Shown here: positions 1 through 8,166 of the stretch, in pieces
Numbering within the stretch: the first letter of the stretch is position 1
Layout of the letters: each line of letters begins with the position of its first letter
Assembly: GCF_012641515.1 (NCBI RefSeq)
Contig: NZ_JABAHY010000001.1
Span: 310,001-374,000 of the forward strand
Reading direction: 5' to 3'
DNA: 64,000 bases
Origin: Nesterenkonia sedimenti
GTDB lineage: Bacteria > Actinomycetota > Actinomycetes > Actinomycetales > Micrococcaceae
The notes under the pieces: model-generated
Told to the model about the DNA's origin: nothing
Database searches by the model: none
Seen by the model: only the letters and a program-made list of their open reading frames with translations
Made by a program: the position numbers and the translations under genes

Positions 1-953
1 CGCAGCTGGGATTCGATATTCACCGCGATCACCGAGTCCCACCGCGAGGGGTCCATATTCGCCAGGAGTTTATCCCGGGTGATTCCGGCATTGTGCACCA
101 CGATGTCCAGCCGGCCGTAGTGCTGTTCGGCATGAGCCAGAATGCGGTCTCCTGCATCCTCGGCAGTGATATCCAGCTGCAGTGCAGTACCGGAGACCTC
201 ATTAGCCACCCCAGCCAGGGATTCACCGGCTGCGGGGATGTCCACGGCGATGATCTCCGCCCCGTCACGGCGCAGGATCTTCGCGATCGCAGCACCGATG
301 CCGCGGGCAGCGCCGGTGACCACTGCCACCTGTCCAGCCAGCGGCTGAGTCCACTCATCCGGCAGCACGCCATTAGTGTTCTGCACGGTGATGAACTGAC
401 CCGAGACAAAGGCCGAACGCCCGGAGAGCAGGAACCGCAGGGCTCCGGAGACACTGGGGGCTGCGGCGTCGAGCTCCTCGGAGAGGATGAGCCCATTGGC
501 TGTTCCCCCGGCGCGCATCTCATGGGCCAGGGAGCGAGTCAGTCCCTCCACACCCTTACGTGCTGCGGTCACCGCGGGATCCTCATTGCCCTGTGGGTCC
601 CGGAAGACCGTGATCACCCGGGCCGAGGACTTGAGCTGTTTGAGCAGTCCGCCCAGTGCCAGGACAGTCTCACTGAGATCAGCTGGGGTCTGTGCGGTGT
701 CGAAAACGGCGACGACGGCCGCGACCTTCTCTCTCCGGCCCACATGGCGCCGGACGTCAAGATCCCAGCTGACCAGCTGGTCTGCCAGGATATCCGAGGC
801 CTCTGAGCTGCCCAGCACCACAGTGGGCCCCTCGATCAGCGGAGCCTCGGGGCGATACCGCCGGAGTTTGGCAGGTTGGGGCAGACCCAGAGTCTTGGTG
901 ATCTTCTCGCCCAGCGAGGAGTTGGCGAATTCGGTGTACGTGTCTTTGACCAT
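1..953 (-). CDS. fabG4: 3-oxoacyl-ACP/CoA reductase, two-domain FabG4 type (partial, C-terminus outside window)
   Basis: This is a short-chain dehydrogenase predicted to reduce or oxidise 3-oxoacyl thioesters with NAD(P)(H). The first 317 residues are visible. The cofactor motif TGAARGIG lies at about residues 213-220, preceded by some 200 residues of a degenerate Rossmann-like domain. That architecture is the high-molecular-weight FabG (FabG4) family rather than ordinary FabG, which starts directly at the motif. The NAG motif (VVHNAGITRD) follows; the Ser-Tyr-Lys catalytic residues lie beyond the window edge. The ATG at 953 has a GAGGA-type ribosome binding site. The gene begins 11 nt after the thiolase stop, so the two are co-transcribed. 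The pairing matches the fabG4-fadA2 neighbourhood of mycobacteria. It most likely acts in fatty acyl-CoA metabolism; the direction of the reaction is inferred. Confidence 0.85.
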   Translation of the reverse strand, partial: MVKDTYTEFANSSLGEKITKTLGLPQPAKLRRYRPEAPLIEGPTVVLGSSEASDILADQLVSWDLDVRRHVGRREKVAAVVAVFDTAQTPADLSETVLALGGLLKQLKSSARVITVFRDPQGNEDPAVTAARKGVEGLTRSLAHEMRAGGTANGLILSEELDAAAPSVSGALRFLLSGRSAFVSGQFITVQNTNGVLPDEWTQPLAGQVAVVTGAARGIGAAIAKILRRDGAEIIAVDIPAAGESLAGVANEVSGTALQLDITAEDAGDRILAHAEQHYGRLDIVVHNAGITRDKLLANMDPSRWDSVIAVNIESQL

Positions 954-964
954 GGAGCTGGTCC

Positions 965-2254
965 TCACCGTCCTTCGATAATCGCTGTGATGCCCTGACC
1001 GCCGGCGGCGCAGACGGAGATGAAGCCGAGCTTTCCGGGCTTGCCGTGCAGAAGCTTGGCCAGGGTGGCCACAATCCGTCCACCTGTGGCGGCGAAGGGA
1101 TGGCCCGCTGCCAGGGAGGAGCCTGTGGTGTTGAGCTTGCTGCGGTCGATGGAGCCCAGGGGGGCCTCCAGTCCGAGCTTCTCCCGGCAGAACTCCTCAG
1201 ATTCCCAGGCTTTGATCTGGGCCAGCACCGTCGAGGCGAAGGCCTCGTGGATCTCGAAGAACTCGAAGTCCTCGAAGCTGAGGTTATTGCGCTTGAGCAT
1301 CCGGGCCGCGGCATAGGCGGGAGCCATCAGCAGCCCCTCCTCGCCGTCGACGAAGTCCACCGCGCCCTCTTCGTAGTCGATGAAATTGGCCAGTTTGGGC
1401 AGATCGTGGGCATCGGCCCACTCCTCGGAACCCAGCAGCACAGTTGCGGCACCATCGGTCAGGGCCGTGGAGTTCGCAGCCGTCATCGTGGGGTTCTCAA
1501 GTTCCTTGCCAAAGACCGGGGAGAGCTTGCCCAGCTTCTCGATGGTGGAGTCTCCGCGGAGGTTGTTATCTCGGCTCACGCCCTTGAAGGGGGTGACCAG
1601 ATCGTCGAAGAAGCCCCGGTCGTAGGCAGCGGCGAGGTTCTTATGCGAGGCCAGGGCCAGTTCATCCTGCTCCTGGCGGGTGATGCCCCATTTATCCGCC
1701 GTGATGGCCATATGCTCACCCATCGACAGTCCGGTACGGGGCTCATTGGTGCCAGGTGCCTGCGGGGCGAGGTGGCCGGGCCGGATCTTCGCCAAGGCCT
1801 TCAGCCGCTGGCCCATAGTCTTGGCGCGATTGGCCTCCATGAGGATCCCGCGCAGCTCATCGGTAACCACGATCGGAGCATCGGAGACGGTGTCCACTCC
1901 CCCACCGATGGCGGAGTCGATCTGACCAAGCTTGATCTTATTGGCCAGCGAACCGATGGCCTCCATACCTGTTGCGCAGGCCATCTGCACGTCATATGCC
2001 GGGGTGTTGGGGTCCAGCGGAGTGCCCAGCACTGATTCGCGCATGAGGTTGAAGTTCTTGGAGTGCTTCAGCACCGCACCACCGGCTACTGCACCCAACT
2101 GCTGACCCTGCAGGCCGAAGCGGGCGATGAGCCCATTGAGGGCGGAGGTCACCATGTCCTGATTGGAGGCACCTGCGTAGGCACCGTGGGCACGGGCGAA
2201 GGGGATGCGGTTTCCGCCGATGATGACGGCGTCGCGGATGGAATCTGCTGGCAT
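965..2254 (-). CDS. fadA: Acetyl-CoA C-acyltransferase (thiolase, FadA2 type)
   Basis: This 429-residue thiolase cleaves 3-oxoacyl-CoA with CoA (beta-oxidation), or condenses acetyl-CoA units in reverse. The nucleophilic cysteine is Cys93 in MACATGMEA. The second active-site histidine is in HEAFAS, and the C-terminal GHPFAATGGR and SVCAAGGQG motifs supply the remaining His and Cys. Length and motifs are complete. The ATG at 2254 has a good AAGGAG site 6-7 nt upstream. It is the first gene of a minus-strand pair with the FabG4-type reductase and is divergent from the acyl-CoA oxidase-like gene. The three together would cover dehydrogenation, 3-hydroxyacyl oxidation and thiolysis; no hydratase is seen in the window part of the locus. 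Confidence 0.93.
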   Translation of the reverse strand: MPADSIRDAVIIGGNRIPFARAHGAYAGASNQDMVTSALNGLIARFGLQGQQLGAVAGGAVLKHSKNFNLMRESVLGTPLDPNTPAYDVQMACATGMEAIGSLANKIKLGQIDSAIGGGVDTVSDAPIVVTDELRGILMEANRAKTMGQRLKALAKIRPGHLAPQAPGTNEPRTGLSMGEHMAITADKWGITRQEQDELALASHKNLAAAYDRGFFDDLVTPFKGVSRDNNLRGDSTIEKLGKLSPVFGKELENPTMTAANSTALTDGAATVLLGSEEWADAHDLPKLANFIDYEEGAVDFVDGEEGLLMAPAYAAARMLKRNNLSFEDFEFFEIHEAFASTVLAQIKAWESEEFCREKLGLEAPLGSIDRSKLNTTGSSLAAGHPFAATGGRIVATLAKLLHGKPGKLGFISVCAAGGQGITAIIEGR

Positions 2255-2292
2255 GGCACGCTCCTTAGGACTTGCCTTTATTACTCGTCAGT

Positions 2293-2302
2293 ATCTTAGA
2301 CT
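2293..2302. promoter_or_regulatory. Back-to-back divergent -10 elements for fadA and the acyl-CoA oxidase-like gene
   Basis: The decamer ATCTTAGACT contains TAGACT on the plus strand (2297-2302) and TAAGAT on the minus strand (2298-2293), sharing the central TA. Each fits a TANNNT -10 for the gene it faces. A TTGCCT at 2272-2277 could be a poor plus-strand -35 at 19 nt spacing. Both genes have proper ribosome binding sites, so these would be led transcripts. Confidence 0.45.
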
Positions 2303-2364
2303 ACCGGTGTTGGGCATCACTAGCACACTGAGTCCCACTCCCTACGATTTCACTGGAGGTCCTT

Positions 2365-4419
2365 ATGGGCACCAACGACACCGCCACCGGTCCGGTGGAC
2401 ACTGCCACTGTCAACACAGAGGTACTTGAAGAGCTCTTCCTGGGCGATTGGGCCCCCACCCGACGGGTGGCCCGGGAGCTGCTGAAGGATTCCCGGTTCC
2501 ACAAGACCGAGGGTCTGACCAAGGAGGATCACCGCGAGCAGGCTCTGAAGCAGCTGCACCAGCTGGTGGCCGAAGGTGCGGTCCACCGTGCCTTTCCCGA
2601 GGAGTTCGGCGGCGAGGATGACCATGGGGCCAATATCGCCGCCTTCGAGGAGCTCGTCACCGGGGACCCCTCCATGCAGATCAAGGCTGGTGTTCAGTGG
2701 GGACTCTTCGGTGCCGCCGTGCTGCATCTGGGCTCGGCCGAGCACCATAGGAAGTGGCTGCCCGGAATTATGGACCTCTCCATCCCCGGTGCCTATGCGA
2801 TGACTGAGATCGGACACGGCTCCGATGTCGCTGCCTTGGGCACCACTGCGACCTATGATCCGCAGACCGAAGAGTTCGTCATCCACACACCCTTCGAGGC
2901 TGCCACTAAGCGGTTCCTCGGCAACGCTGCCCTGCACGCTAAGGATGCGGTGGTCTTCGCTCAGCTGATCACCAATGGGGTCAACCATGGGGTGCACTGC
3001 TTCTACATGCATCTGCGTGACGACAACGGTGAGGTCCTGCCCGGGATCCACATCGCCGACGACGGCCATAAGGGCGGTCTCAACGGTGTGGACAACGGCC
3101 AGATCCGCTTCGAGAGTGTCCGTGTCCCCCGGACCTATCTGCTCAACCGCTACGGCGATGTCGCAGCCGATGGCAGCTACACCTCCTCCATTGAGTCCCC
3201 CGGCCGTCGGTTCTTCACCATGCTGGGAACTCTCGTCCAGGGCCGGGTCTCGCTGACCGGTTCCGCCCTGGCGGCCAGCAAACTGGCCCTGATCGGTGCG
3301 ATCACCTACGGCAATCAGCGGCGTCAGTTCCATGCGGCCTCCACCACTGAGGAAGAGGTGCTGCTGGACTACCAGCTGCACCAGCGCCGCCTTATCCCCC
3401 GTCTGGCCAAGACTGTGGCAGCCGGATTCGCCCATGAGAAGCTGCTGGCCAAACTCGATGATGTCTTCTCCGGCCGTGACGGCTCCGATGAGAACCGCCA
3501 GGAACTGGAAACTCTGGCCGCGGCGATCAAACCGATTGCCACCTGGCATGGTCTCGACACTCTCCAGGAAGCCCGGGAGGCCTGTGGCGGTGCCGGCTTC
3601 ATCTCAGAGAACCGATTCACCTCGCTGCGGGCCGATCTCGACGTCTATGTCACCTTTGAAGGGGATAACAACGTCCTCCTGCAGCTGGTGGCCAAGCGCC
3701 TGCTGGCTGACTACGCCGCCGAGTTCAAGAACGCCGATGCCGGCGCCCTGGCCAGCTATGTGGCCAACCAGGCTGGTGACCGGGTCATGCACCGCTTCGG
3801 ACTGCGCCGGGCCCTGCAGGAGGTTCGGGATACCGGTGATGAACGCCGCAGCGCCAACTGGTTCAAGCAGACCGAAGTCCAGCGGAACCTGCTGGCCGGT
3901 CGGGTTCGTCAGATGGTGGTCGACGTCGCCGGTGAGCTGCGCAGTGTCGCCAAACTTCCCCCGGAGAAGCAGGCCAAGGTCTTCAATGAGCACCAGTACG
4001 AGATCATCAACGCAGCCAAGGCCCATGCCGATCTTCTGCTCTGGGAATCTTTCACCGATGCTCTGGAGAAGGTGGAGCACTCCGGTACCAAACAGGTGCT
4101 GACCTGGCTGCGGGACATCTACGCGCTAACCACGATCGAGGAGACCCTGGACTGGTACCTCGGCAACGGCCGGATCTCCAGCCAGCGGGCACGGACCCTG
4201 AGCCCCTATATTAACCGGCTGCTGGCCCGGGTCCGCCCGCATGCCCAGGAGATTGTCGACTCCTTCGGATACGCGCCTGAACATGTGCGCATGGAGGTGG
4301 CATCCGGGGCTGAGGAACGCCGCCAGCAGGAGGCTATCGAGTACTACCGGACACTTCGGGCGTCATCGGCGGCACCGGTGGATGAGAAGGTTCTGCAAGA
4401 GCGCAGCCGGAAACGCTAG
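2365..4419 (+). CDS. Acyl-CoA oxidase/dehydrogenase, ACOX-like
   Basis: This 684-residue flavoprotein should introduce the trans-2 double bond into an acyl-CoA, the first step of beta-oxidation. It resembles the acyl-CoA oxidase branch more than classical acyl-CoA dehydrogenases. It has MTEIGHGSDVAALGTTATYD, like the oxidase TE(L/I)GHGS..TTATYD block, and a C-terminal VTFEGDNNVLLQL segment carrying the probable catalytic Glu. The length is also close to oxidases (about 660-700) rather than dehydrogenases (about 380). Whether electrons go to O2 or to ETF cannot be read from the sequence. The ATG at 2365 follows a strong GGAGG. It is divergent from fadA/fabG4. No terminator is visible before pepN, 18 nt downstream. 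Confidence 0.85.
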   Translation: MGTNDTATGPVDTATVNTEVLEELFLGDWAPTRRVARELLKDSRFHKTEGLTKEDHREQALKQLHQLVAEGAVHRAFPEEFGGEDDHGANIAAFEELVTGDPSMQIKAGVQWGLFGAAVLHLGSAEHHRKWLPGIMDLSIPGAYAMTEIGHGSDVAALGTTATYDPQTEEFVIHTPFEAATKRFLGNAALHAKDAVVFAQLITNGVNHGVHCFYMHLRDDNGEVLPGIHIADDGHKGGLNGVDNGQIRFESVRVPRTYLLNRYGDVAADGSYTSSIESPGRRFFTMLGTLVQGRVSLTGSALAASKLALIGAITYGNQRRQFHAASTTEEEVLLDYQLHQRRLIPRLAKTVAAGFAHEKLLAKLDDVFSGRDGSDENRQELETLAAAIKPIATWHGLDTLQEAREACGGAGFISENRFTSLRADLDVYVTFEGDNNVLLQLVAKRLLADYAAEFKNADAGALASYVANQAGDRVMHRFGLRRALQEVRDTGDERRSANWFKQTEVQRNLLAGRVRQMVVDVAGELRSVAKLPPEKQAKVFNEHQYEIINAAKAHADLLLWESFTDALEKVEHSGTKQVLTWLRDIYALTTIEETLDWYLGNGRISSQRARTLSPYINRLLARVRPHAQEIVDSFGYAPEHVRMEVASGAEERRQQEAIEYYRTLRASSAAPVDEKVLQERSRKR

Positions 4420-4437
4420 CCGTGTTTGAATACAACT

Positions 4438-7107
4438 ATGTCTGATACTGAAAATCTCACTCGTGATGAGGCCGCCTGGCGCTCCTCGCTGCTCAGCGTT
4501 TCCTCCTATGACGTCCACGTCGATCTCTCAGCGGCCGCCGAGGAAGGTGCCACCACCTTTCCGGTTACCACCCGGGTGGAGTTATCCTTCACCCCGGCGG
4601 CCGGTGAGGATACTGTCCCATTCCTCGATTACATCGGTATTACCGTTGAGTCACTAAAGATCAACGGACAGCAGGCTGCAGTGGAGTACGACGACGGCGC
4701 AGCTCGCCTGCCCCTGCCGGGCCTGGTCGCCGGTGAGAACGTTGTCGAGATTGAATCGGTATCCCGCTACTCGCGTTCTGGTGAGGGTCTGCACCGGTTC
4801 GTGGATCCCGATGGCAGTGTCTACCTCTACAGCCAGTGCGAGTCAGCTGATGCCCGCCGGATCGTGCCGGTCTTCGACCAGCCTGATCTCAAGGCACGTT
4901 GGCGCTTCGAGGTCACTGGGCCGGAGAACTGGCAGCTGCGCTCAAATGGGGCCGAGGTCTCCCGTGTGGCCGCCGGAGAGAACCAGCAGGGCCAGGCTCT
5001 GGTGACGGTCAGTTTCGCTGATACCCCGCTGATGTCCAGTTATCTCATCGCCCTGCTAGCCGGGCCTTACTACGAGGTCACCGACAGCTGGTCCGGACAG
5101 GGCGATCTGGAGGTTCCGCTCTCGCTGCTGGTGCGTAAGGCCATGGCCGAGCACCTCGATGCCGAGGAACTGTTCACCATCACCAAACAGGGTCTGGACT
5201 TCTTCCACAGCGAGTTCGGCTACGACTACCCCTGGGGCAAATACGACCAGGTCTTCGTACCCGAGTACAACGCCGGTGCGATGGAGAACCCCGGTCTGGT
5301 CGTCTTCACCGAGAAGCTGATCTTCGATACCGCCGCCACTGAGGCCCAGCATGAGCTGCGGGCCAATGTGGTTATGCATGAGATGGCCCATATGTGGTTC
5401 GGCGATCTGGTCACCATGAAGTGGTGGGATGACCTCTGGCTGAAGGAGTCCTTCGCCGATTACATGGGTTCCTTCGCCGTCGATGAGGCCACTGATTTCG
5501 AAACGGCCTGGGTGGCTTTCGCCAATGGCCGTAAGGCCTGGGCCTATGTGCAGGATCAGCTGCCGACGACTCACCCCATTGTTGCCGATATTCCAGATCT
5601 GGAGGCGGCTCATCAGAACTTCGATGGGATCACCTACGCCAAGGGTGCCAGTGTGCTCAAGCAGCTGGCGGCCTATGCCGGCCGTGAAGCCTTCGCCAAG
5701 GCTGCCGGCACCTATTTCCACCGGCATGCCTTCTCCAACACAACCCTCAGTGATTTCCTGAGTGTCTTGGAGGAGGCCACCGGTAAGGATATGCATGCCT
5801 GGGCCGAGGCTTGGCTGCAGACTGCTGGTATCCCGGTTCTCTCGGTGGAGCCGAATCCTGAGGATGAGGACACTGTCCTAGTCCGCCAATCAGGGACCGA
5901 TCCGGTCAGCGGTGCCCCGATCGCCAGGCCCCATGTGGTCGACGTCGGGCTGCATACCCTCCGTGACGGGGAGCTGAAGCTCGGCCAGGTGATCCCGGCC
6001 GATCTCGCAGCCGATGCACCTGGTGGGGTCACCCCGGTACGGCTGCAGCTGCCCGATGACGAAACTCCGCGCCTGGTTCTGCCCAATGAGCGGGATCTCA
6101 CCTATGCCAAGCTGAGCCTGGATCCGGAGTCGGTCTCAGCGGCTCTGAGCTACCCCATTGAGGATCCCCTGGCTCGGGCGACTGTATGGGCCGCACTGTG
6201 GTCCATGGTCCGCGATGGTGAGCTCTCCGCCCAGCGGTATGTCGATGCAGTTCTGCGCCTGGGGCTGAAGATCCCGGAGGCAGCAATGGTCACTGTTCTG
6301 CTGCGGCAGGCCAATACCGCAGCGGAGCGCTATGCGCCGGCGGAACTGGCCGAAGAGCTCACTGCCCGCTTGGGTTCGGGACTGGTAGAATTCCTGGCCA
6401 ATGCGGCTGAGATCTCCACCGCCGGGGAGCAGAACATCCAGGATGCTCAGCGGGCGGCTGCCCGAACCCTGGCAGCGCTGAGCCTGCGTCACCCGGGACA
6501 GCTGGATCTGCTGGCTGATCTGCTGGACGGCAAGGCCACCGAACTCGGCATCGAAGGACTTGAAGTCGATGAGGAGCTGCGATGGGCTTTCCTGCAGGCT
6601 CTGACTGCCCATGGCAGGGCTGATCGTGAGCAGATCGATTCCGAGCTTGCTGCGCGCAGTACTGCCCGCGGGCGGATCGCTCATCGTTTGGCTCTGGCTG
6701 CCCGGCCGGAGAAGTCTGTGAAGGACCAGGCCCTGGATGAGTCGCTCAACGCCACCGATGCTGAGGGCAGTGTGCTCTCCAATGATCTGCTCACCGCCAC
6801 GATTGATGGCTTCAGTGCCGATCCGTCGAATCTGACTGCCGGTTATGAGCAGCGCTACTTTGAGTCCCTGCGTTCGGTCTGGTCCTCGATGACACTGGGC
6901 CAGGCTGGTCGGATTGTCGGAGGGCTCTTCCCAGCCGTTCAGCATCTCTCCCCGGGGCAGCAGCCCGAGGAACATCCAGTTGCTGCGGCGACTGCTGAGT
7001 GGTTAGAGCAGAACAGTGATGCCCCGGCCGGTCTTCGCCGGGAGCTGCTGGAGGCCCAGGACGGGCTGCTCAGGAGCCTGCGGGCACAAGCTGCCGCTCA
7101 CGTTTGA
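4438..7107 (+). CDS. pepN: Aminopeptidase N (M1 metallopeptidase)
   Basis: This cytosolic zinc aminopeptidase of 889 residues removes N-terminal amino acids from peptides. The exopeptidase motif GAMEN is present in YNAGAMENPGL, and the zinc site is HEMAH at 314-318 with the third ligand Glu337, the exact HExxH-x18-E spacing. The C-terminal half is the helical ERAP1-like domain. I chose the ATG at 4438 (MSDTENLTRDEAAW), which matches the usual actinobacterial N-terminus, over an upstream TTG at 4426. It lies 18 nt downstream of the acyl-CoA oxidase-like gene on the same strand. Its last 38 nt overlap the 3' end of tatC on the opposite strand. Confidence 0.96.
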   Translation: MSDTENLTRDEAAWRSSLLSVSSYDVHVDLSAAAEEGATTFPVTTRVELSFTPAAGEDTVPFLDYIGITVESLKINGQQAAVEYDDGAARLPLPGLVAGENVVEIESVSRYSRSGEGLHRFVDPDGSVYLYSQCESADARRIVPVFDQPDLKARWRFEVTGPENWQLRSNGAEVSRVAAGENQQGQALVTVSFADTPLMSSYLIALLAGPYYEVTDSWSGQGDLEVPLSLLVRKAMAEHLDAEELFTITKQGLDFFHSEFGYDYPWGKYDQVFVPEYNAGAMENPGLVVFTEKLIFDTAATEAQHELRANVVMHEMAHMWFGDLVTMKWWDDLWLKESFADYMGSFAVDEATDFETAWVAFANGRKAWAYVQDQLPTTHPIVADIPDLEAAHQNFDGITYAKGASVLKQLAAYAGREAFAKAAGTYFHRHAFSNTTLSDFLSVLEEATGKDMHAWAEAWLQTAGIPVLSVEPNPEDEDTVLVRQSGTDPVSGAPIARPHVVDVGLHTLRDGELKLGQVIPADLAADAPGGVTPVRLQLPDDETPRLVLPNERDLTYAKLSLDPESVSAALSYPIEDPLARATVWAALWSMVRDGELSAQRYVDAVLRLGLKIPEAAMVTVLLRQANTAAERYAPAELAEELTARLGSGLVEFLANAAEISTAGEQNIQDAQRAAARTLAALSLRHPGQLDLLADLLDGKATELGIEGLEVDEELRWAFLQALTAHGRADREQIDSELAARSTARGRIAHRLALAARPEKSVKDQALDESLNATDAEGSVLSNDLLTATIDGFSADPSNLTAGYEQRYFESLRSVWSSMTLGQAGRIVGGLFPAVQHLSPGQQPEEHPVAAATAEWLEQNSDAPAGLRRELLEAQDGLLRSLRAQAAAHV

Positions 7108-7861
7108 GCCGACGCTTGTCGTTCAGGAGGCAGAGGCCGATCGCCAACCCGAAGAGCAGGGTCAGCGGGATCATGATGAAGAACATGGTGATCGCCTCGC
7201 CTCCTGGTGCGGCCAGGGCAGACATCACGGCGATGAGCATCACCACACCGCGCCAGGATTTCAGGATCTGTTTGCCGGTGACGATGCCCATCATGTTCAC
7301 CCCCACCAGGACCACGGGGATGACCATGGCGATGCCGCAGGCTAAGAAGAGGTGCAGCACGAAGGTGAAGTAGATATCCGGGGCGATCACATTCGATGTG
7401 CCCTCGGGGTTCAGACCGAAGAAGAACTGCACTGCCCGGGGCAGCAGGGTGTAGGCCATGCCGATACCCGCCAGGAACAGGGGGACGCTGGCGGCGATGA
7501 AGGCCAGGGCGTAGCGTTTCTCCTTCTTCTTCAGCCCGGGCATGATGAACGCCCAGATCTGGTAGAGCCAGATAGGTGAGGAGATCACGAAGCCCACGAA
7601 CAGGGAGAGCCTGATCAGCAGGTCCAGGGGCTGGCCCACGGCATTGAAGGCCACGGCAGTCAGGCGATCGTCCTCGCCACCACTGCCGTATTCGAGGATG
7701 GGTTCCGAAAGTGTGGCGAAGAGCCAGTCATAGAGGAAGAATCCCGCCACGGAGCCCAGGACGATACCGGCAGCAGCGATCAGCAGTCGACGGCGCAGCT
7801 CCCTGAGGTGCTCCCGAAGCGACATCCGCCCCTCGGGGTCACGGTTCTTTTTCCTCTTCAC
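7070..7861 (-). CDS. tatC: Sec-independent protein translocase TatC
   Basis: TatC is the twin-arginine signal receptor of the Tat translocase in the cytoplasmic membrane, exporting folded proteins. The 263-residue protein has the family N-terminus (MSLREHLRELRRRLLIAA), about six hydrophobic segments, and the internal block WLYQIWAFIMPGLKKKEKRYA typical of TatC. The C-terminal tail is short and basic. It follows tatA by 17 nt on the minus strand, so they form a two-gene operon. The 3' end overlaps pepN by 38 nt, tail to tail. In many Micrococcales the tatAC pair sits beside pafBC proteasome-accessory genes; here it does not. Confidence 0.96.
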   Translation of the reverse strand: MKRKKNRDPEGRMSLREHLRELRRRLLIAAAGIVLGSVAGFFLYDWLFATLSEPILEYGSGGEDDRLTAVAFNAVGQPLDLLIRLSLFVGFVISSPIWLYQIWAFIMPGLKKKEKRYALAFIAASVPLFLAGIGMAYTLLPRAVQFFFGLNPEGTSNVIAPDIYFTFVLHLFLACGIAMVIPVVLVGVNMMGIVTGKQILKSWRGVVMLIAVMSALAAPGGEAITMFFIMIPLTLLFGLAIGLCLLNDKRRLKRERQLVPAGS

Positions 7862-7878
7862 AGGTCAGTTCAGCTGAA

Positions 7879-8136
7879 TCAGGGCTGGTCCTTGCGGTTT
7901 TTACCCCGGTGCACATCCGCAGTGGGGTCGATTACCTTACCCTCTACGGCACGGGTATCCTCGCCCTCTTCCTCCTCGGGCTTCTCGGAGTCCTCATCCC
8001 GCATGGTCTTGACTTCGGATTTGAAGATACGGGCAGACTCCCCCAGGGAGCGGGCAAGCCGCGGCAGTTTGGTGGCACCAAAGAGCAGCAGAATGATCAG
8101 CAGCAGAATAAGCCACTGCCAGCCGGAGATGTTCAT
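7879..8136 (-). CDS. tatA: Sec-independent protein translocase TatA
   Basis: This 85-residue protein is the pore-forming TatA/E component. It has one N-terminal transmembrane helix (WQWLILLLIILLLFGATKLP), the FGA.KLPRLARSLGESARIFKSE hinge and amphipathic helix, then a charged acidic tail. That order is diagnostic for TatA. The ATG at 8136 is preceded by AAAGGA. It lies directly upstream of tatC. The nearest upstream gene (the ABC-type permease) ends 30 nt before it, so the Tat pair may be read from the ABC operon. No separate TatB is seen in the window. Confidence 0.95.
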   Translation of the reverse strand: MNISGWQWLILLLIILLLFGATKLPRLARSLGESARIFKSEVKTMRDEDSEKPEEEEGEDTRAVEGKVIDPTADVHRGKNRKDQP

Positions 8137-8166
8137 AAGGTGATTCCTTTCCTGTTCCGGTCCAGT

